64,000 nucleotides of DNA from assembly GCF_041821045.1 (NCBI RefSeq), contig NZ_JBGUAW010000004.1, positions 286,343 through 350,342 of the forward strand. The letters are read 5' to 3'. The notes under the pieces were generated by a model. It made no database searches. It was not told the origin of the DNA and worked only from the letters and a program-made list of their open reading frames with translations. Each line of letters starts with the position of its first letter. Within the stretch, counting starts at the first letter, position 1. Positions 37,788 to 47,139 of this stretch are shown in pieces. Source of the stretch: Thiohalorhabdus sp. Cl-TMA. GTDB lineage: Bacteria > Pseudomonadota > Gammaproteobacteria > Thiohalorhabdales > Thiohalorhabdaceae. A program made the position numbers and the translations under genes.

Positions 37788-38735
37788 TTAAACGTCGTTC
37801 TGCGAGATGCCGTTGCCCGAGGCCACCTGCTCCACGAGCGCGCCGCCCTCTTCGGTCAGGAAATCCAGGAAGGTCCGCGCCACCACCGAGAGCTTTTTCT
37901 CCTTGAGATGAACGGCGTACCAGTGGCGCTTCAGGGGGAAGCCCGCCACGTCCAGGATCACCAGCCGACCCATGGAGCGCTCTATGGGGAGGGTGTGCAG
38001 GGAAAGCACCGATAGGCCCAGTCCCGCCATAACCGCCTGCTTGATGGTTTCATTGCTGCCCAGCTCCATGCCCCCCTTCAGGGAGAGTCCGTGCTCGGCG
38101 AAGTACTGCTCCATGGCCAGGCGCGTTCCCGAGCCCGCCTCCCGCACCAGAAACGACTCCTCGGCCAGGCGCTCCGGAGCGATGTCCCGCTCCCCGGCAA
38201 GGGGATGCTCCGCGGGGGCCACCACCACCAGCGGATTCTCGGTGAAGGCGGTACCCGTCACGCTCATTCCCTGAGGCACCCGGCCCATGATGGCGAGCTC
38301 GTCCTCGTTGCTCGCCAGCCGATCAAGCACATTCTCCCGGTTGCTCACCTCCAGGCGGATCTCCACGCCCGGGAAGCGGCGGGAGAAGACCCCCAGCAGG
38401 TGGGGGGCGAAATACTTGGCGGTGGTGGTAACGGCGAGCCGCAGATTGCCGCGCACCATGCCCGCCAGGTCCGCCATGCTCATCTCCAGGTCCTCGAGCC
38501 GGTGGCGTACGTCGAGCGCAGCGCGCTGCACCTCGGCGCCGGCCTCGGTCAGGTAGAGGCGCTTTCCCACATGCTCGATCAGGGGCAGCCCGGCCTCCTC
38601 CTCCATCTGGCGGATGTGCCCGGAAACGGCCGGCTGGGTCATGAACAGCTCGTCGGCCGCCCGCGTGAAGTTGAGATGGCGAGCCACCGCCTCGAAGACC
38701 TGTAACTGGCGCAGGGTAAGGTGCATATTGTTCAT
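37788..38735 (-). CDS. cbbR: LysR-type regulator CbbR (copy 1)
   Basis: The protein has 315 residues. The N-terminal winged helix is LTLRQLQVFEAVARHLNFTR and QPAVSGHIRQMEEE. The effector domain has the CbbR-specific VTTTAKYFAPHLLGVFSRRF and the late LGLSVLSLHTLPIERSMGRL. It should activate the divergent cbbL1-cbbS1-cbbQ-cbbO genes in response to NADPH or RuBP-pathway metabolites. The start lies only 15 bp from the proximal operator repeat, so autorepression is likely. It is one of two cbbR genes in the window. Confidence 0.95.
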   Translation of the reverse strand: MNNMHLTLRQLQVFEAVARHLNFTRAADELFMTQPAVSGHIRQMEEEAGLPLIEHVGKRLYLTEAGAEVQRAALDVRHRLEDLEMSMADLAGMVRGNLRLAVTTTAKYFAPHLLGVFSRRFPGVEIRLEVSNRENVLDRLASNEDELAIMGRVPQGMSVTGTAFTENPLVVVAPAEHPLAGERDIAPERLAEESFLVREAGSGTRLAMEQYFAEHGLSLKGGMELGSNETIKQAVMAGLGLSVLSLHTLPIERSMGRLVILDVAGFPLKRHWYAVHLKEKKLSVVARTFLDFLTEEGGALVEQVASGNGISQNDV

Positions 38736-38749
38736 CCATCCCGGCGAAA

Positions 38750-38829
38750 CAGCATAAGAAAATGGTTATGGATTCCCGAAGGAATCACGATTTCAAATTA
38801 TTCCCCGGCCAACCTAGACTGCTTCGCAG
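38750..38829. repeat. Proximal unit of the 100-bp tandem cbb operator/promoter duplication
   Basis: Aligns without gaps to 38850-38929 at an exact 100-bp offset. Conserved blocks include GGTTATG, CGATTTCAAATTATT, CCTAGACT and TCGCAG. A degenerate dyad CATAA-N8-TTATG lies at its left end, close to the cbbR1 start codon. Confidence 0.85.
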
Positions 38830-38849
38830 GTGGGCAGGCGGCCAGATCA

Positions 38850-38873
38850 AACCATAATTATTAGGTTATGGTT
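38850..38873. promoter_or_regulatory. LysR-type (CbbR) operator dyad
   Basis: Perfect 8-bp arms AACCATAA and TTATGGTT separated by 8 bases contain T-N11-A-like spacing typical of LysR regulators. A degenerate copy lies exactly 100 bp to the left. Confidence 0.65.
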
Positions 38874-38890
38874 ACCCGAAAAAAACGCGA

Positions 38891-38920
38891 TTTCAAATTA
38901 TTTTTAAGCCGGCCTAGACT
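38891..38920 (+). promoter_or_regulatory. Candidate sigma-70 promoter of cbbL1
   Basis: TTTCAA, 18 bases, TAGACT. Both elements are kept in the proximal repeat unit while bases between them differ, which supports their role. The start would be near 38927. Confidence 0.5.
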
Positions 38921-38927
38921 TGCTCGC

Positions 38928-39100
38928 AGTCATCGGGCCGGCACCCCGAGAAGCTCCGTCATCTCGTAGACGGACCGGGAAAGCGCCGAAAGGCGCACCC
39001 CGACAAAGTTTCGTCGGTCTGGACGAACCGGGGCACGCCGGAGGCGGGCACCCGCAGGAAGGCGCCAAAGGCGCCCGACCGAATCCACAGACCCCATGAT
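38928..39100 (+). other. Structured leader of cbbL1
   Basis: About 185 bases between the candidate start and the cbbL1 ATG. It contains a GCGCC-GAAA-GGCGC tetraloop hairpin at 38983-38996 and a GGCGCC-AAA-GGCGCC hairpin at 39061-39075. No terminator U tract is seen. The hairpins may affect RNA stability or translation. Confidence 0.4.
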
Positions 39101-39112
39101 AGGAGAAGCGCC

Positions 39113-40531
39113 ATGGGCAAGAAGTTCGAGGCCGGGGTAAAGGAGTACCGGGAAACCTATTGGGAACCGGACTACCCCATCAAGGAAAGCGACGTTCTCG
39201 CCTGCTTCAAGGTGACCCCCCAGCCCGGCGTGCCGCGTGAAGAGGCCGCCGCGGCCGTGGCGGCCGAGTCCTCCACCGGGACCTGGACCACCGTCTGGAC
39301 CGACCTGCTCACCGACCTGGACTACTACAAGGGCCGGGCCTACAAGGTCGAGGACGTCCCCGGCGACGACGAGGCTTTCTACGCCTTCATCGCCTACCCC
39401 ATCGACCTGTTCGAGGAAGGCTCGGTGGTAAACGTGTTCACCTCCCTGGTGGGCAACGTGTTCGGCTTCAAGGCCATCCGCACCCTGCGCCTGGAAGACG
39501 TGCGCTTCCCGCTGGCCTTCGTGAAGACCTGCGGCGGCCCGCCGAACGGCATCCAGGTCGAGCGGGACATGATGAACAAGTACGGCCGGCCCATGCTGGG
39601 CTGCACCCTCAAGCCCAAGCTCGGCCTGTCGGCGAAGAACTACGGCCGCGCCGCCTACGAGTGCCTGCGCGGCGGCCTGGACTTCACCAAGGACGACGAG
39701 AACATCAACAGCCAGCCCTTCATGCGCTGGCGGGATCGCTTCGGCTACATCGCCGAGGCCATCCACAAGGCCCAGGAAGAGACCGGCGAGCGCAAGGGCC
39801 ACTACTGCAACGTGACCGCGCCCACCCCGGAAGAGATGTACAAGCGTGCCGAGCGCGCCAAAGAGCTCGACATGCCGATCATCATGCACGACTTCCTGAC
39901 CGGCGGCTTTACCGCCAACACCGGCATCGCCGACTGGTGCCGCGAGAACGGCATGCTGCTGCACATCCACCGCGCCATGCACGCCGTGATCGACCGCCAC
40001 CCCAAGCACGGCATCCACTTCCGCGTGCTCGCCAAGGCCCTGCGCCTGTCCGGCGGTGACCACCTGCACAGCGGCACCGTGGTCGGCAAGCTCGAGGGCG
40101 ACCGCGAGGCCACCCTGGGCTGGATCGACATCATGCGCGATTCCTTCATCGAGGAAGACCGCAGCCGCGGCCTCTTCTTCGACCAGGACTTCGGCTCCAT
40201 GCCGGGCGTCCTGCCGGTGGCCTCCGGCGGCATTCACGTGTGGCACATGCCCGCCCTGGTTTCCATCTTCGGCGACGACTCCGTGCTGCAGTTCGGCGGC
40301 GGCACCCTGGGCCACCCCTGGGGCAACGCGGCCGGTGCCGCGGCCAACCGCGTGGCCCTCGAGGCCTGCGTCAAGGCCCGCAACGAGGGCCGGGAGCTGG
40401 AGAAGGAAGCCAAGGACGTCCTTACCGAGGCCTCCAAGAACAGCCCCGAGCTCAAGGCCGCCATGGAGACCTGGCAGGAGATCAAGTTCGAGTACGACAC
40501 CGTCGACAAGCTGGACGCCCAGCACAAGTAA
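39113..40531 (+). CDS. cbbL: RuBisCO large subunit, form I (non-carboxysomal, cbbQO-linked)
   Basis: The protein has 472 residues of form IA. Active-site segments are present: [19 protein letters not shown] (catalytic Lys), [20 protein letters not shown] (carbamylated Lys and metal ligands), [13 protein letters not shown], and the loop [19 protein letters not shown]. It fixes CO2 to RuBP. The linked cbbS, cbbQ and cbbO and the lack of cso genes mark it as the form IAq type, free in the cytoplasm. The ribosome site is AGGAGAAG. It is controlled by the divergent CbbR. Confidence 0.97.
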   Translation: MGKKFEAGVKEYRETYWEPDYPIKESDVLACFKVTPQPGVPREEAAAAVAAESSTGTWTTVWTDLLTDLDYYKGRAYKVEDVPGDDEAFYAFIAYPIDLFEEGSVVNVFTSLVGNVFGFKAIRTLRLEDVRFPLAFVKTCGGPPNGIQVERDMMNKYGRPMLGCTLKPKLGLSAKNYGRAAYECLRGGLDFTKDDENINSQPFMRWRDRFGYIAEAIHKAQEETGERKGHYCNVTAPTPEEMYKRAERAKELDMPIIMHDFLTGGFTANTGIADWCRENGMLLHIHRAMHAVIDRHPKHGIHFRVLAKALRLSGGDHLHSGTVVGKLEGDREATLGWIDIMRDSFIEEDRSRGLFFDQDFGSMPGVLPVASGGIHVWHMPALVSIFGDDSVLQFGGGTLGHPWGNAAGAAANRVALEACVKARNEGRELEKEAKDVLTEASKNSPELKAAMETWQEIKFEYDTVDKLDAQHK

Positions 40532-40607
40532 GACGGTTGGTGGCGGAGCAGCCCGGTCCGTCCGGGCCCGCCACCAGCTCGAACGCTAGCGAACGAGGAA
40601 GCCAACA

Positions 40608-40964
40608 ATGTCCGAGATTCAGAACTACAACTCCAAGGTCACCGACCCGGCCAGCCGCAAGATGGAGACCTTCTCCTACCTGCCCCAGCTGACCGACGAG
40701 GAGATCCGCACGCAGGTGCAGTACGTCGTCGACCAGGGCTGGCAGCCGGCCATCGAGCACACCGAGCCGGAGCGCGCCAACGACGACTACTGGTACATGT
40801 GGAAGCTGCCCATGTTCGGCGAGACCGACGTGGACGCCATCCTGGGCGAGGCCAAGAAGGCCCACGAGGCCTATCCGGAGCACCACGTGAAGGTGATCGG
40901 CTACGATCCTTTCGCGCAGACCCAGGGAACGGCCTTCGTGGTCTACCGCGGCCCCATGAAGTAG
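40608..40964 (+). CDS. cbbS: RuBisCO small subunit (copy 1)
   Basis: The protein has 118 residues with the family pattern: [44 protein letters not shown] and [18 protein letters not shown]. It pairs with the upstream cbbL1 (76-bp gap) to form the L8S8 enzyme. It is followed by an intrinsic terminator. Confidence 0.97.
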   Translation: MSEIQNYNSKVTDPASRKMETFSYLPQLTDEEIRTQVQYVVDQGWQPAIEHTEPERANDDYWYMWKLPMFGETDVDAILGEAKKAHEAYPEHHVKVIGYDPFAQTQGTAFVVYRGPMK

Positions 40965-40983
40965 GCGGGGACCGCCCGGCAGC

Positions 40984-41025
40984 AAGGCCCCTGTGCCCGG
41001 CCCGCCCGGCCAGGGGCCTTTTTTT
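40984..41025 (+). terminator. Intrinsic terminator after cbbS1
   Basis: Stem AAGGCCCCTG/CAGGGGCCTT with a GC-rich loop and a following T7 run. It lies between cbbS1 and cbbQ and should lower, but not necessarily stop, readthrough to cbbQO. Confidence 0.85.
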
Positions 41026-41077
41026 GGAATACCGGCGGCAAGGTCCGCCAAGAGCATCGAACCGAGCTAAAGACAAA

Positions 41078-41178
41078 AAACGCCAGGCTCGCCCGAAGGC
41101 AACCTTCTGCGTTCTTCTTCGCGGCGTGGCTACTTGGCGATTTCCGGATTCTTTGGTGTTCCTGGCGAACTTGGCCGT
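41078..41178. repeat. Dispersed CGCCAAG-type repeat, degenerate copy 3
   Basis: Contains AAAAAACGCCAGGCTCGCC on the left and TACTTGGCGATTTCC with GGTGTTCCTGGCGAACTTGG on the right, which resemble the arms at 26728 and 32211 but with more mismatches. It lies between the terminator and cbbQ. Confidence 0.45.
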
Positions 41179-41200
41179 TCGGACCATTAGGAGCCCGACC

Positions 41201-42022
41201 ATGAACGATACGACGCGCTACGAGATCGACGCCGAACAGTACAAGATTACCGAAGAGCCCTATTACCGCCCGGTGGGCGAGGAGATGGACCTCTACGAGG
41301 CCGCCTACAGCGCCCGCATGCCGGTGATGCTCAAGGGCCCCACGGGCTGCGGCAAGTCCCGCTTCGTGGAGCACATGGCCTACAAGCTGGGACGACCGCT
41401 GGTAACCGTGGCCTGTAACGAGGACATGACCGCCTCCGACCTGGTGGGCCGCTATCTCCTCGATGCCGACGGCACCCGCTGGCACGACGGCCCGCTCACG
41501 GTGGCCGCCCGCATCGGCGCCATCTGCTACCTGGACGAGGTGGTGGAGGCCCGCACCGACACCACGGTGATGATCCACCCGCTCACCGACCACCGGCGGA
41601 CCCTGCCGCTGGAGAAGAAGGGCGAGGTGGTGGAGGCCCATCCGGACTTCCAGCTGGTGATCTCCTACAACCCGGGCTACCAGAGCCTCATGAAGGACCT
41701 CAAGCAGTCCACCAAGCAGCGCTTCGGCGCCATGGACTTCGACTACCCGGACCCTGAAGTGGAGGCCGAGGTGATCGCCCACGAGACCGGGGTGGACAAG
41801 GATTCGGCGCAAAAGCTGGTCTCCATCGCCGAGCGCTCCCGCAACCTCAAGGGCCACGGCCTCGACGAGGGCATGTCCACCCGCCTGCTGGTGTACGCCG
41901 CCCAGCTCATCGCCAAGGGCGTGGACCCGGTGAACGCCTGCCGGATGGCCCTGGTGCGGCCCATCACCGACGATGCCGACATGCGGGACACCCTCGACGC
42001 CGCGGTTACGACTTACTTCTAG
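41201..42022 (+). CDS. cbbQ: RuBisCO activase AAA+ subunit CbbQ
   Basis: The protein has 273 residues from the ATG at 41201. It is a MoxR-type AAA+ ATPase with Walker [11 protein letters not shown], Walker [13 protein letters not shown] and sensor region [12 protein letters not shown]. It removes inhibitory sugar phosphates from RuBisCO with CbbO, whose gene follows. The longer open frame before 41201 is antisense to cbbS1 sequence and not used. Confidence 0.95.
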   Translation: MNDTTRYEIDAEQYKITEEPYYRPVGEEMDLYEAAYSARMPVMLKGPTGCGKSRFVEHMAYKLGRPLVTVACNEDMTASDLVGRYLLDADGTRWHDGPLTVAARIGAICYLDEVVEARTDTTVMIHPLTDHRRTLPLEKKGEVVEAHPDFQLVISYNPGYQSLMKDLKQSTKQRFGAMDFDYPDPEVEAEVIAHETGVDKDSAQKLVSIAERSRNLKGHGLDEGMSTRLLVYAAQLIAKGVDPVNACRMALVRPITDDADMRDTLDAAVTTYF

Positions 42023-42055
42023 GAGCGGTTCCCACAGAAGAACCGAGGTCCAGCC

Positions 42056-44389
42056 ATGACCACCGTACATCTTGATGAATACCAGGAGCTTCTGGAGGCC
42101 GAGGACGGCCACATCCGGGATACCCTGGAGGCGAGCTACCACGAAGCCGCGCAGGTCATGTCGCCGGGGGGACTGCGGACCTACCTGGAGGGCGCGAAGG
42201 CCCTGAAGAACCTGGGCCGCGGCACCGAGCTGGTGGAGACCTACCTCCAGGAGGCGCCTGCGGTGGCCAAGGAGGTGGGCGAGGACATCATTCCGCGCGC
42301 GGTGGAGGAGGCCATGAAGCTCTCCTCCATGGTCTCCGGCCAGGTGATCTCCCTGCTGTTCGCCACCCTGCCGGTTGCCGCCCGCCGCCTGGGCGACGCC
42401 GAGCTGCTGGGCGACTACCTCCAGCTCATCCACCGACTGTCCAGCAGGGCGCCCCGCGGCCTGCGGCCCATGCTGGAGCACCTGGACGTGCTGCTCGGCA
42501 AGCTGACCCTCGGCGGCCTGCGCCGCTGGGCGAACTGGGGCGCGGAGGCTTACGGCCGCGACTTCCAGGGCCAGCAGCAGTATTTCAGCCTGGAATCCTC
42601 GGACTCCCAGGCGGTTCTGCAGCAGGAGCGCCGCGGCATGCTGTTCGTGGACCAGCAGCGGCGGCTGAACTTTTACCTGCGGGCGCTGTGGGGGCGCGAC
42701 TTCTTCATGCGCCCCACCTCCGGGGACTTCGAGACCCGGGAGGGCTACCGGCCCTACATCGACGAGCAGGTGATCCACCTTCCGGACGCCTACGACGCCG
42801 TCAACGGCGTACCGGGAAACATGGTCTACCGCGCGGCGGCCACGCACGCGGCGGCGCACGTGGTCTACACCCCGATCCGCCTTTCGCCGCAGGAGCTCAC
42901 CACCTCCCAGCGCTTCTTCATCGGCCTCGCCGAGGATGCCCGGGTGGAGCACCGGGCCGCCACGGAGTTCCCGGGCCTGCACGAGCTGTGGCTGCCCTTC
43001 GCCGAGGCGGACGTGGAAGACGATTCGGTGACCGGCGTCGTCAAACGGGCCATCCGGGCCCTCATGGACCCGGAGTTCGATCCCCGGGACGAGGACGTGG
43101 CCGCCGTGGTGGCGGACTTCCGCGAACGCATGGAACGCAATCCCAACCATATGGAGCTGGGCTGGGAGGTGGGCCTTGAGCTGCACAAGCGACTGTTCAA
43201 GCGCTTCACGCCACCGTCCACCAGTGTCCTGGAGGAGCTGCTACCCTTCTACCGCGACGATAACCAGTGGTGCTGGGAATTCGCCACGGAAGGCTCCGAC
43301 GAGGGCGCGGCCAAGGGCTACGAGTCCCCCGACCACCAGGAGCGCCGCGTGGTCAACGTCATGGAGATGGTCAACGAGCTGGACGTGCCGACCGCAGGCG
43401 ACGATGCCGAGGAGATCCTGATCCTGGAGACGGAGTTCTTCCGGGACAGCGAGTACACCAGCATCAACGAGCAGGAGGGCCGGGAACAGATCAGCCGTCC
43501 CTTCCACTACCAGGAGTGGGACTACCAGATCCAGCTCCACCGTCCGGACTGGGTCACCGTCCTGGAGCGCAAGCCCGCCGTGGGGGACCCGGAGACCCTC
43601 GACGCCATCCTGGAGGAGCACAAGGGGCTGGCCAGTCATATCCGCTACCTGATCGACGGCCTGCAGCCCGAGGGCTTGGTGCGCAAGAAGCGCCAGGAGG
43701 AGGGCCACGACATCGACCTGGACGCGGCCATCGAGGCCATGGTGGATCTGCGCATGGGTGTGTCACCGGACAATCGGGTGAACCTGCGCATGGAGCGTCA
43801 TACCCGGGATCTGGCCGTGCTGGTGCTGCTCGACCTGTCGGAGTCCACCAACGAGACCCTCGAGGGCACGGACCGACCGGTTATCGAGCTGACCCGGGAG
43901 GCAACCGCCCTGCTGTCCTGGGCCATCGACGGCATCGGCGACCCCTTCGCCGTGCACGGCTTCTCCTCCGATGGACGGCACGATGTGCAGTACCAGCGCT
44001 TCAAGGACTTCTTCGAGCCCTATGACGACGAGGTGAAGTCCCGGATGGCCGGCATGAAGGGAAGCTACTCCACCCGCATGGGCGGCGCCCTGCGCCACGC
44101 GGCGGCCAATCTGAGCCACATGCCCCAGTCGAAGAAGCTGGTGCTCATGGTCAGCGACGGCGAGCCCGCCGACATCGACGAGCGGGACCCGCAGTACCTG
44201 CGCTTCGATACCAAGAAGGCGGTGGAGGAGCTGGCCGCGCAGGGGATCTTCACCTACAACCTGACCCTGGACAGCCAGGCGGACGACTATGTGGGCAAGA
44301 TCTTCGGACCCGGCGGCTACACCGTGCTGGACAACGTGGAGCGCCTTCCGGAGCGCCTGCCGGACCTGTTCGCCGGTCTTACCACCTGA
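42056..44389 (+). CDS. cbbO: RuBisCO activase adaptor CbbO (vWA domain)
   Basis: The protein has 777 residues. The N-terminal two-thirds is helical and binds CbbQ and RuBisCO. The C-terminal vWA domain has the MIDAS motif LVLLDLSESTNETLEG (D-x-S-x-S) and the later LVLMVSDGEPADIDERD. The protein acts with the CbbQ hexamer to remodel form IA RuBisCO. It starts 33 bp after cbbQ and ends before a strong bidirectional terminator. Confidence 0.95.
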   Translation: MTTVHLDEYQELLEAEDGHIRDTLEASYHEAAQVMSPGGLRTYLEGAKALKNLGRGTELVETYLQEAPAVAKEVGEDIIPRAVEEAMKLSSMVSGQVISLLFATLPVAARRLGDAELLGDYLQLIHRLSSRAPRGLRPMLEHLDVLLGKLTLGGLRRWANWGAEAYGRDFQGQQQYFSLESSDSQAVLQQERRGMLFVDQQRRLNFYLRALWGRDFFMRPTSGDFETREGYRPYIDEQVIHLPDAYDAVNGVPGNMVYRAAATHAAAHVVYTPIRLSPQELTTSQRFFIGLAEDARVEHRAATEFPGLHELWLPFAEADVEDDSVTGVVKRAIRALMDPEFDPRDEDVAAVVADFRERMERNPNHMELGWEVGLELHKRLFKRFTPPSTSVLEELLPFYRDDNQWCWEFATEGSDEGAAKGYESPDHQERRVVNVMEMVNELDVPTAGDDAEEILILETEFFRDSEYTSINEQEGREQISRPFHYQEWDYQIQLHRPDWVTVLERKPAVGDPETLDAILEEHKGLASHIRYLIDGLQPEGLVRKKRQEEGHDIDLDAAIEAMVDLRMGVSPDNRVNLRMERHTRDLAVLVLLDLSESTNETLEGTDRPVIELTREATALLSWAIDGIGDPFAVHGFSSDGRHDVQYQRFKDFFEPYDDEVKSRMAGMKGSYSTRMGGALRHAAANLSHMPQSKKLVLMVSDGEPADIDERDPQYLRFDTKKAVEELAAQGIFTYNLTLDSQADDYVGKIFGPGGYTVLDNVERLPERLPDLFAGLTT

Positions 44390-44410
44390 TCGGGCATACC
44401 GGCCCCGTGA

Positions 44411-44442
44411 AAAGCCCGGGATCGCGAGATCCCGGGCTTTTT
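44411..44442. terminator. Bidirectional terminator between cbbO and dabA
   Basis: AAAGCCCGGGATC-GCGA-GATCCCGGGCTTT with further T residues. It separates the convergent cbbO and dabA genes. Confidence 0.92.
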
Positions 44443-44572
44443 GTGCGCTAGCGTAGCCAGCTTGCCGCGCCGTAGTCCGCCGCCGAGCGGTCCTCCCGAG
44501 CTGCTGCCGGCCATTGGCCATCAGGCACGCTATCCGGCTTTCGGGCAGGCTCGGGGTGCGGAGCTGACCGCG

Positions 44573-47116
44573 CTACGCCTCCAGGGCCGCGGCGGACCCC
44601 ACGCCCTCCGGGGCGGAGACCCAGCTCCCCTCGGGATGGCGGCGCCAGACGGTTCCGTCGTCCTCGATCTGGAACAGATGGAGCCACTCGTTGCTTACCA
44701 GGTTGTGGACCATTTCGTTGGCCTCGATGATCCGGTCCATCTCCTCCCGGGGGGCCTCCAGGAAGACGCTCAGTCGCAACGGCTCGTGCACCCAGTCGTT
44801 GCCGTCATGCAGGGACTGCTTGGCCAGACCGATGCGCAGGTCCCCGCCGTTGCCCTCGAGGACGCCCAAGCGGCCACCCACCACGTTGTGCAGGACCTTG
44901 TTGCCGGCGCTCAGGTGCTCGGGGTCCACGGTGGAGCCGTAGTACTGCAGGTTGATCCAGTTGGCGACCACCATGGGGGCCGTCATGATCAGGTTGAGCA
45001 CCTCGAAGCCGTCATCCCTCCGCCAGTCGTACTCGTGCAGGAAGGCCCGCCCCTCCAGGCTCAGGTGTGCTGTGCGCCAGCGGGGCGCGGCAATGAAGGC
45101 GGCGTTGCGCGCCAGGCCCCACTCGGGGCGCACCTGGGCCCAATCGGCGCCGCGTCGGCGGACCGCCTTGAGCGCCCCCTCGGCGGATTCGGGCGGACGG
45201 TCCTGGAGCAGCCCCAGCCGCTCGCTGCGGGCCAAGTCGCCGGCCCGCTCCAGCAGCCCGCGCAGATGCGCCAGATCCCCTTCCAGCTCCCTCGGCACGT
45301 GGGGGGTATCCAGCAGCTCCACCTCGTCGGTGGTGGTGTCGTGCAGCGCCGGCAGGAACCAGGTGTCCACGGGCACCTCGATGCCGTGCTCCGAAGCCAG
45401 GGCGGCACGCACCGCCTCGTCATTCAGCAGAGCGCACGCAATGCGCACGCTAGCCTCTCCGGTCTGCCCCCCGCAGGCGCCGCAGTCCAGGCCCGCCCGG
45501 TGGGGGTTGTTGACGGTGGAGCTGCCGTGACCGGCGAGCAGGACGAGACGCCCGAACCCTTCGGTCAGCCCCATGGCATTGAGAATGAAGGCCGCCACCT
45601 GCGGCCGGTCCGAGGCCGGGATCCCGGTGCTCAAGTCCTTGCTCCCGTCGCCGCCGAGGCGGGCCCGTCCGTCCACGTCGGGGCCCAGCTCGGCGGCCTG
45701 CTCCCGGGTCAGCCCCTTGGCCTCGGGATCGGGTACCGGCCGGGTCAGTCCCAGGTGATCCAGGATCAGCTTGGGTCCGTACATCAGGCCCGCCGATTCC
45801 ACGAACGAGAAGCAGGACGCGCTGGAAAGCTTGAACTGCTTCCAGGCCTTGCTCAGCGCCAGCGCCCCCCGGCGGCGGCTAAGGAGGCTCTCGGTGGCCT
45901 CCGGGTCCCCTCCGGCCGCGGCCTCGCAAACCCGGTAGCGCGCCGGCAAGAGCACCGGCAGGTGGGATCGGGGCTGGCCGGCGCCCAAGGGCTGGTACTC
46001 GGCCATCACACCGAAGAACCCGGCGAACCCCAGGGTCTGCACCTCGCTGGTAACCGTTTCCAGGGAGCGGCGGAAGACCTCGGAGCGCACATCGATGCAG
46101 AAGGCAGCCTGGACCAGGGGGCGCTCGGTTTGGGAAGGGCCCTCCGACGGCCGTGATGGGCTTTCGCGCAGTCCCGCCACCAGCCGGCGCTGATACCCGA
46201 TCTCGAGGGCCCGCTGCAGCAGGCAGTCCACCTCCAGGGCCCGGGCCTGGTCGCTACGCAGCTCCCGGGGCAGGCAGTGTAGGGAGCGCAGCCACAGATA
46301 GGTCCGCGCAGGACGATCGCAGGTATCCACCAGGATGAACTCCCAGGCCATGCGAATCGCCAGCAGACCGACGATATCGTCGTTGCGCTCCCCGGCCAGC
46401 TCCGCCTCCCAGCGTAGGTGCCGGAGGTAGCTGGCCCAGCCACGCACCCGGGTCAGCGCCAAGTACAGGAAATCCTCGACGCGATCGGCCGGAACCCCGA
46501 AGCGCTCCAGGACGAACCGTATGGCGTCTCGCGGCGCCTCGGGCAGCTTCTCCAGGGAGCCTGCGGTCCGGATCTCCATCTCCCCCGGGGTCTGGTCGAT
46601 CCGGGTGTACGCCAGCCAGGCCTCGTACAGCGAATCGCCGAAGCGGGGCATGGGCCACTGCGCCTGGCCGAGATCGTAATAGGCGGCGCAGAAGGAGCTG
46701 ATCTGCTGGATTACATAGCGCGAATAACGCGGCCGGTAGCGCTCATCCAGCAGGTCCGAGTACAGAAGGAAACGCGCCGCCGGCGGGGCTGGACCAGCGG
46801 CCGCCGCACGCACGTCCGACGGCTCCAGGTCGCTGCCCATGCGGGCGCCGGCCTCGGCCAGGTCGGCGTCGGTGATACGGCCGTTGTCGAGCTGCCGCGC
46901 CAGCCACCGCCGGTCCATGGTCAGGGGCCGGCCCACGACCCGAAGCTGATATTCCGCGGCCTCATCGAACTCCCAATCCACGAAGCCGAGATACGGGTTG
47001 GTGGCCACCATGGCATCCAGCGGCCAGAAAGGCGGGATGCGGTCACACACGGCATCCACCGCCCGGTCGATGTTCGCTTCGGTCCCGCTCATGAGCTGCG
47101 CATCTTGAATCGTCAT
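44573..47116 (-). CDS. dabA: DabA, zinc-containing subunit of DAB inorganic carbon pump (DUF2309)
   Basis: The protein has 847 residues. The carbonic-anhydrase-like zinc site is visible as AAFCIDVRSEVFRR (Cys and Asp) and GHGSSTVNNPHRAGLDCGAC (His and Cys). These match the beta-CA-like ligands described for DabA. With DabB it takes up CO2 and converts it to bicarbonate in a one-way, energy-driven reaction. The start ATG at 47116 follows dabB by 23 bp. A later in-frame ATG (MSGTEANID) is also possible. Confidence 0.95.
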   Translation of the reverse strand: MTIQDAQLMSGTEANIDRAVDAVCDRIPPFWPLDAMVATNPYLGFVDWEFDEAAEYQLRVVGRPLTMDRRWLARQLDNGRITDADLAEAGARMGSDLEPSDVRAAAAGPAPPAARFLLYSDLLDERYRPRYSRYVIQQISSFCAAYYDLGQAQWPMPRFGDSLYEAWLAYTRIDQTPGEMEIRTAGSLEKLPEAPRDAIRFVLERFGVPADRVEDFLYLALTRVRGWASYLRHLRWEAELAGERNDDIVGLLAIRMAWEFILVDTCDRPARTYLWLRSLHCLPRELRSDQARALEVDCLLQRALEIGYQRRLVAGLRESPSRPSEGPSQTERPLVQAAFCIDVRSEVFRRSLETVTSEVQTLGFAGFFGVMAEYQPLGAGQPRSHLPVLLPARYRVCEAAAGGDPEATESLLSRRRGALALSKAWKQFKLSSASCFSFVESAGLMYGPKLILDHLGLTRPVPDPEAKGLTREQAAELGPDVDGRARLGGDGSKDLSTGIPASDRPQVAAFILNAMGLTEGFGRLVLLAGHGSSTVNNPHRAGLDCGACGGQTGEASVRIACALLNDEAVRAALASEHGIEVPVDTWFLPALHDTTTDEVELLDTPHVPRELEGDLAHLRGLLERAGDLARSERLGLLQDRPPESAEGALKAVRRRGADWAQVRPEWGLARNAAFIAAPRWRTAHLSLEGRAFLHEYDWRRDDGFEVLNLIMTAPMVVANWINLQYYGSTVDPEHLSAGNKVLHNVVGGRLGVLEGNGGDLRIGLAKQSLHDGNDWVHEPLRLSVFLEAPREEMDRIIEANEMVHNLVSNEWLHLFQIEDDGTVWRRHPEGSWVSAPEGVGSAAALEA

Positions 47117-47139
47117 CGCTCAGCCTCCGCTACAGGCAT

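Larger units (their letters stand above)
38850..38929. repeat. Distal unit of the 100-bp tandem cbb operator/promoter duplication
   Basis: This copy starts with the perfect dyad AACCATAA-N8-TTATGGTT (38850-38873) and ends CTAGACTTGCTCGCAG. It is the copy nearest cbbL1 and presumably carries the active promoter for that operon. Confidence 0.85.
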
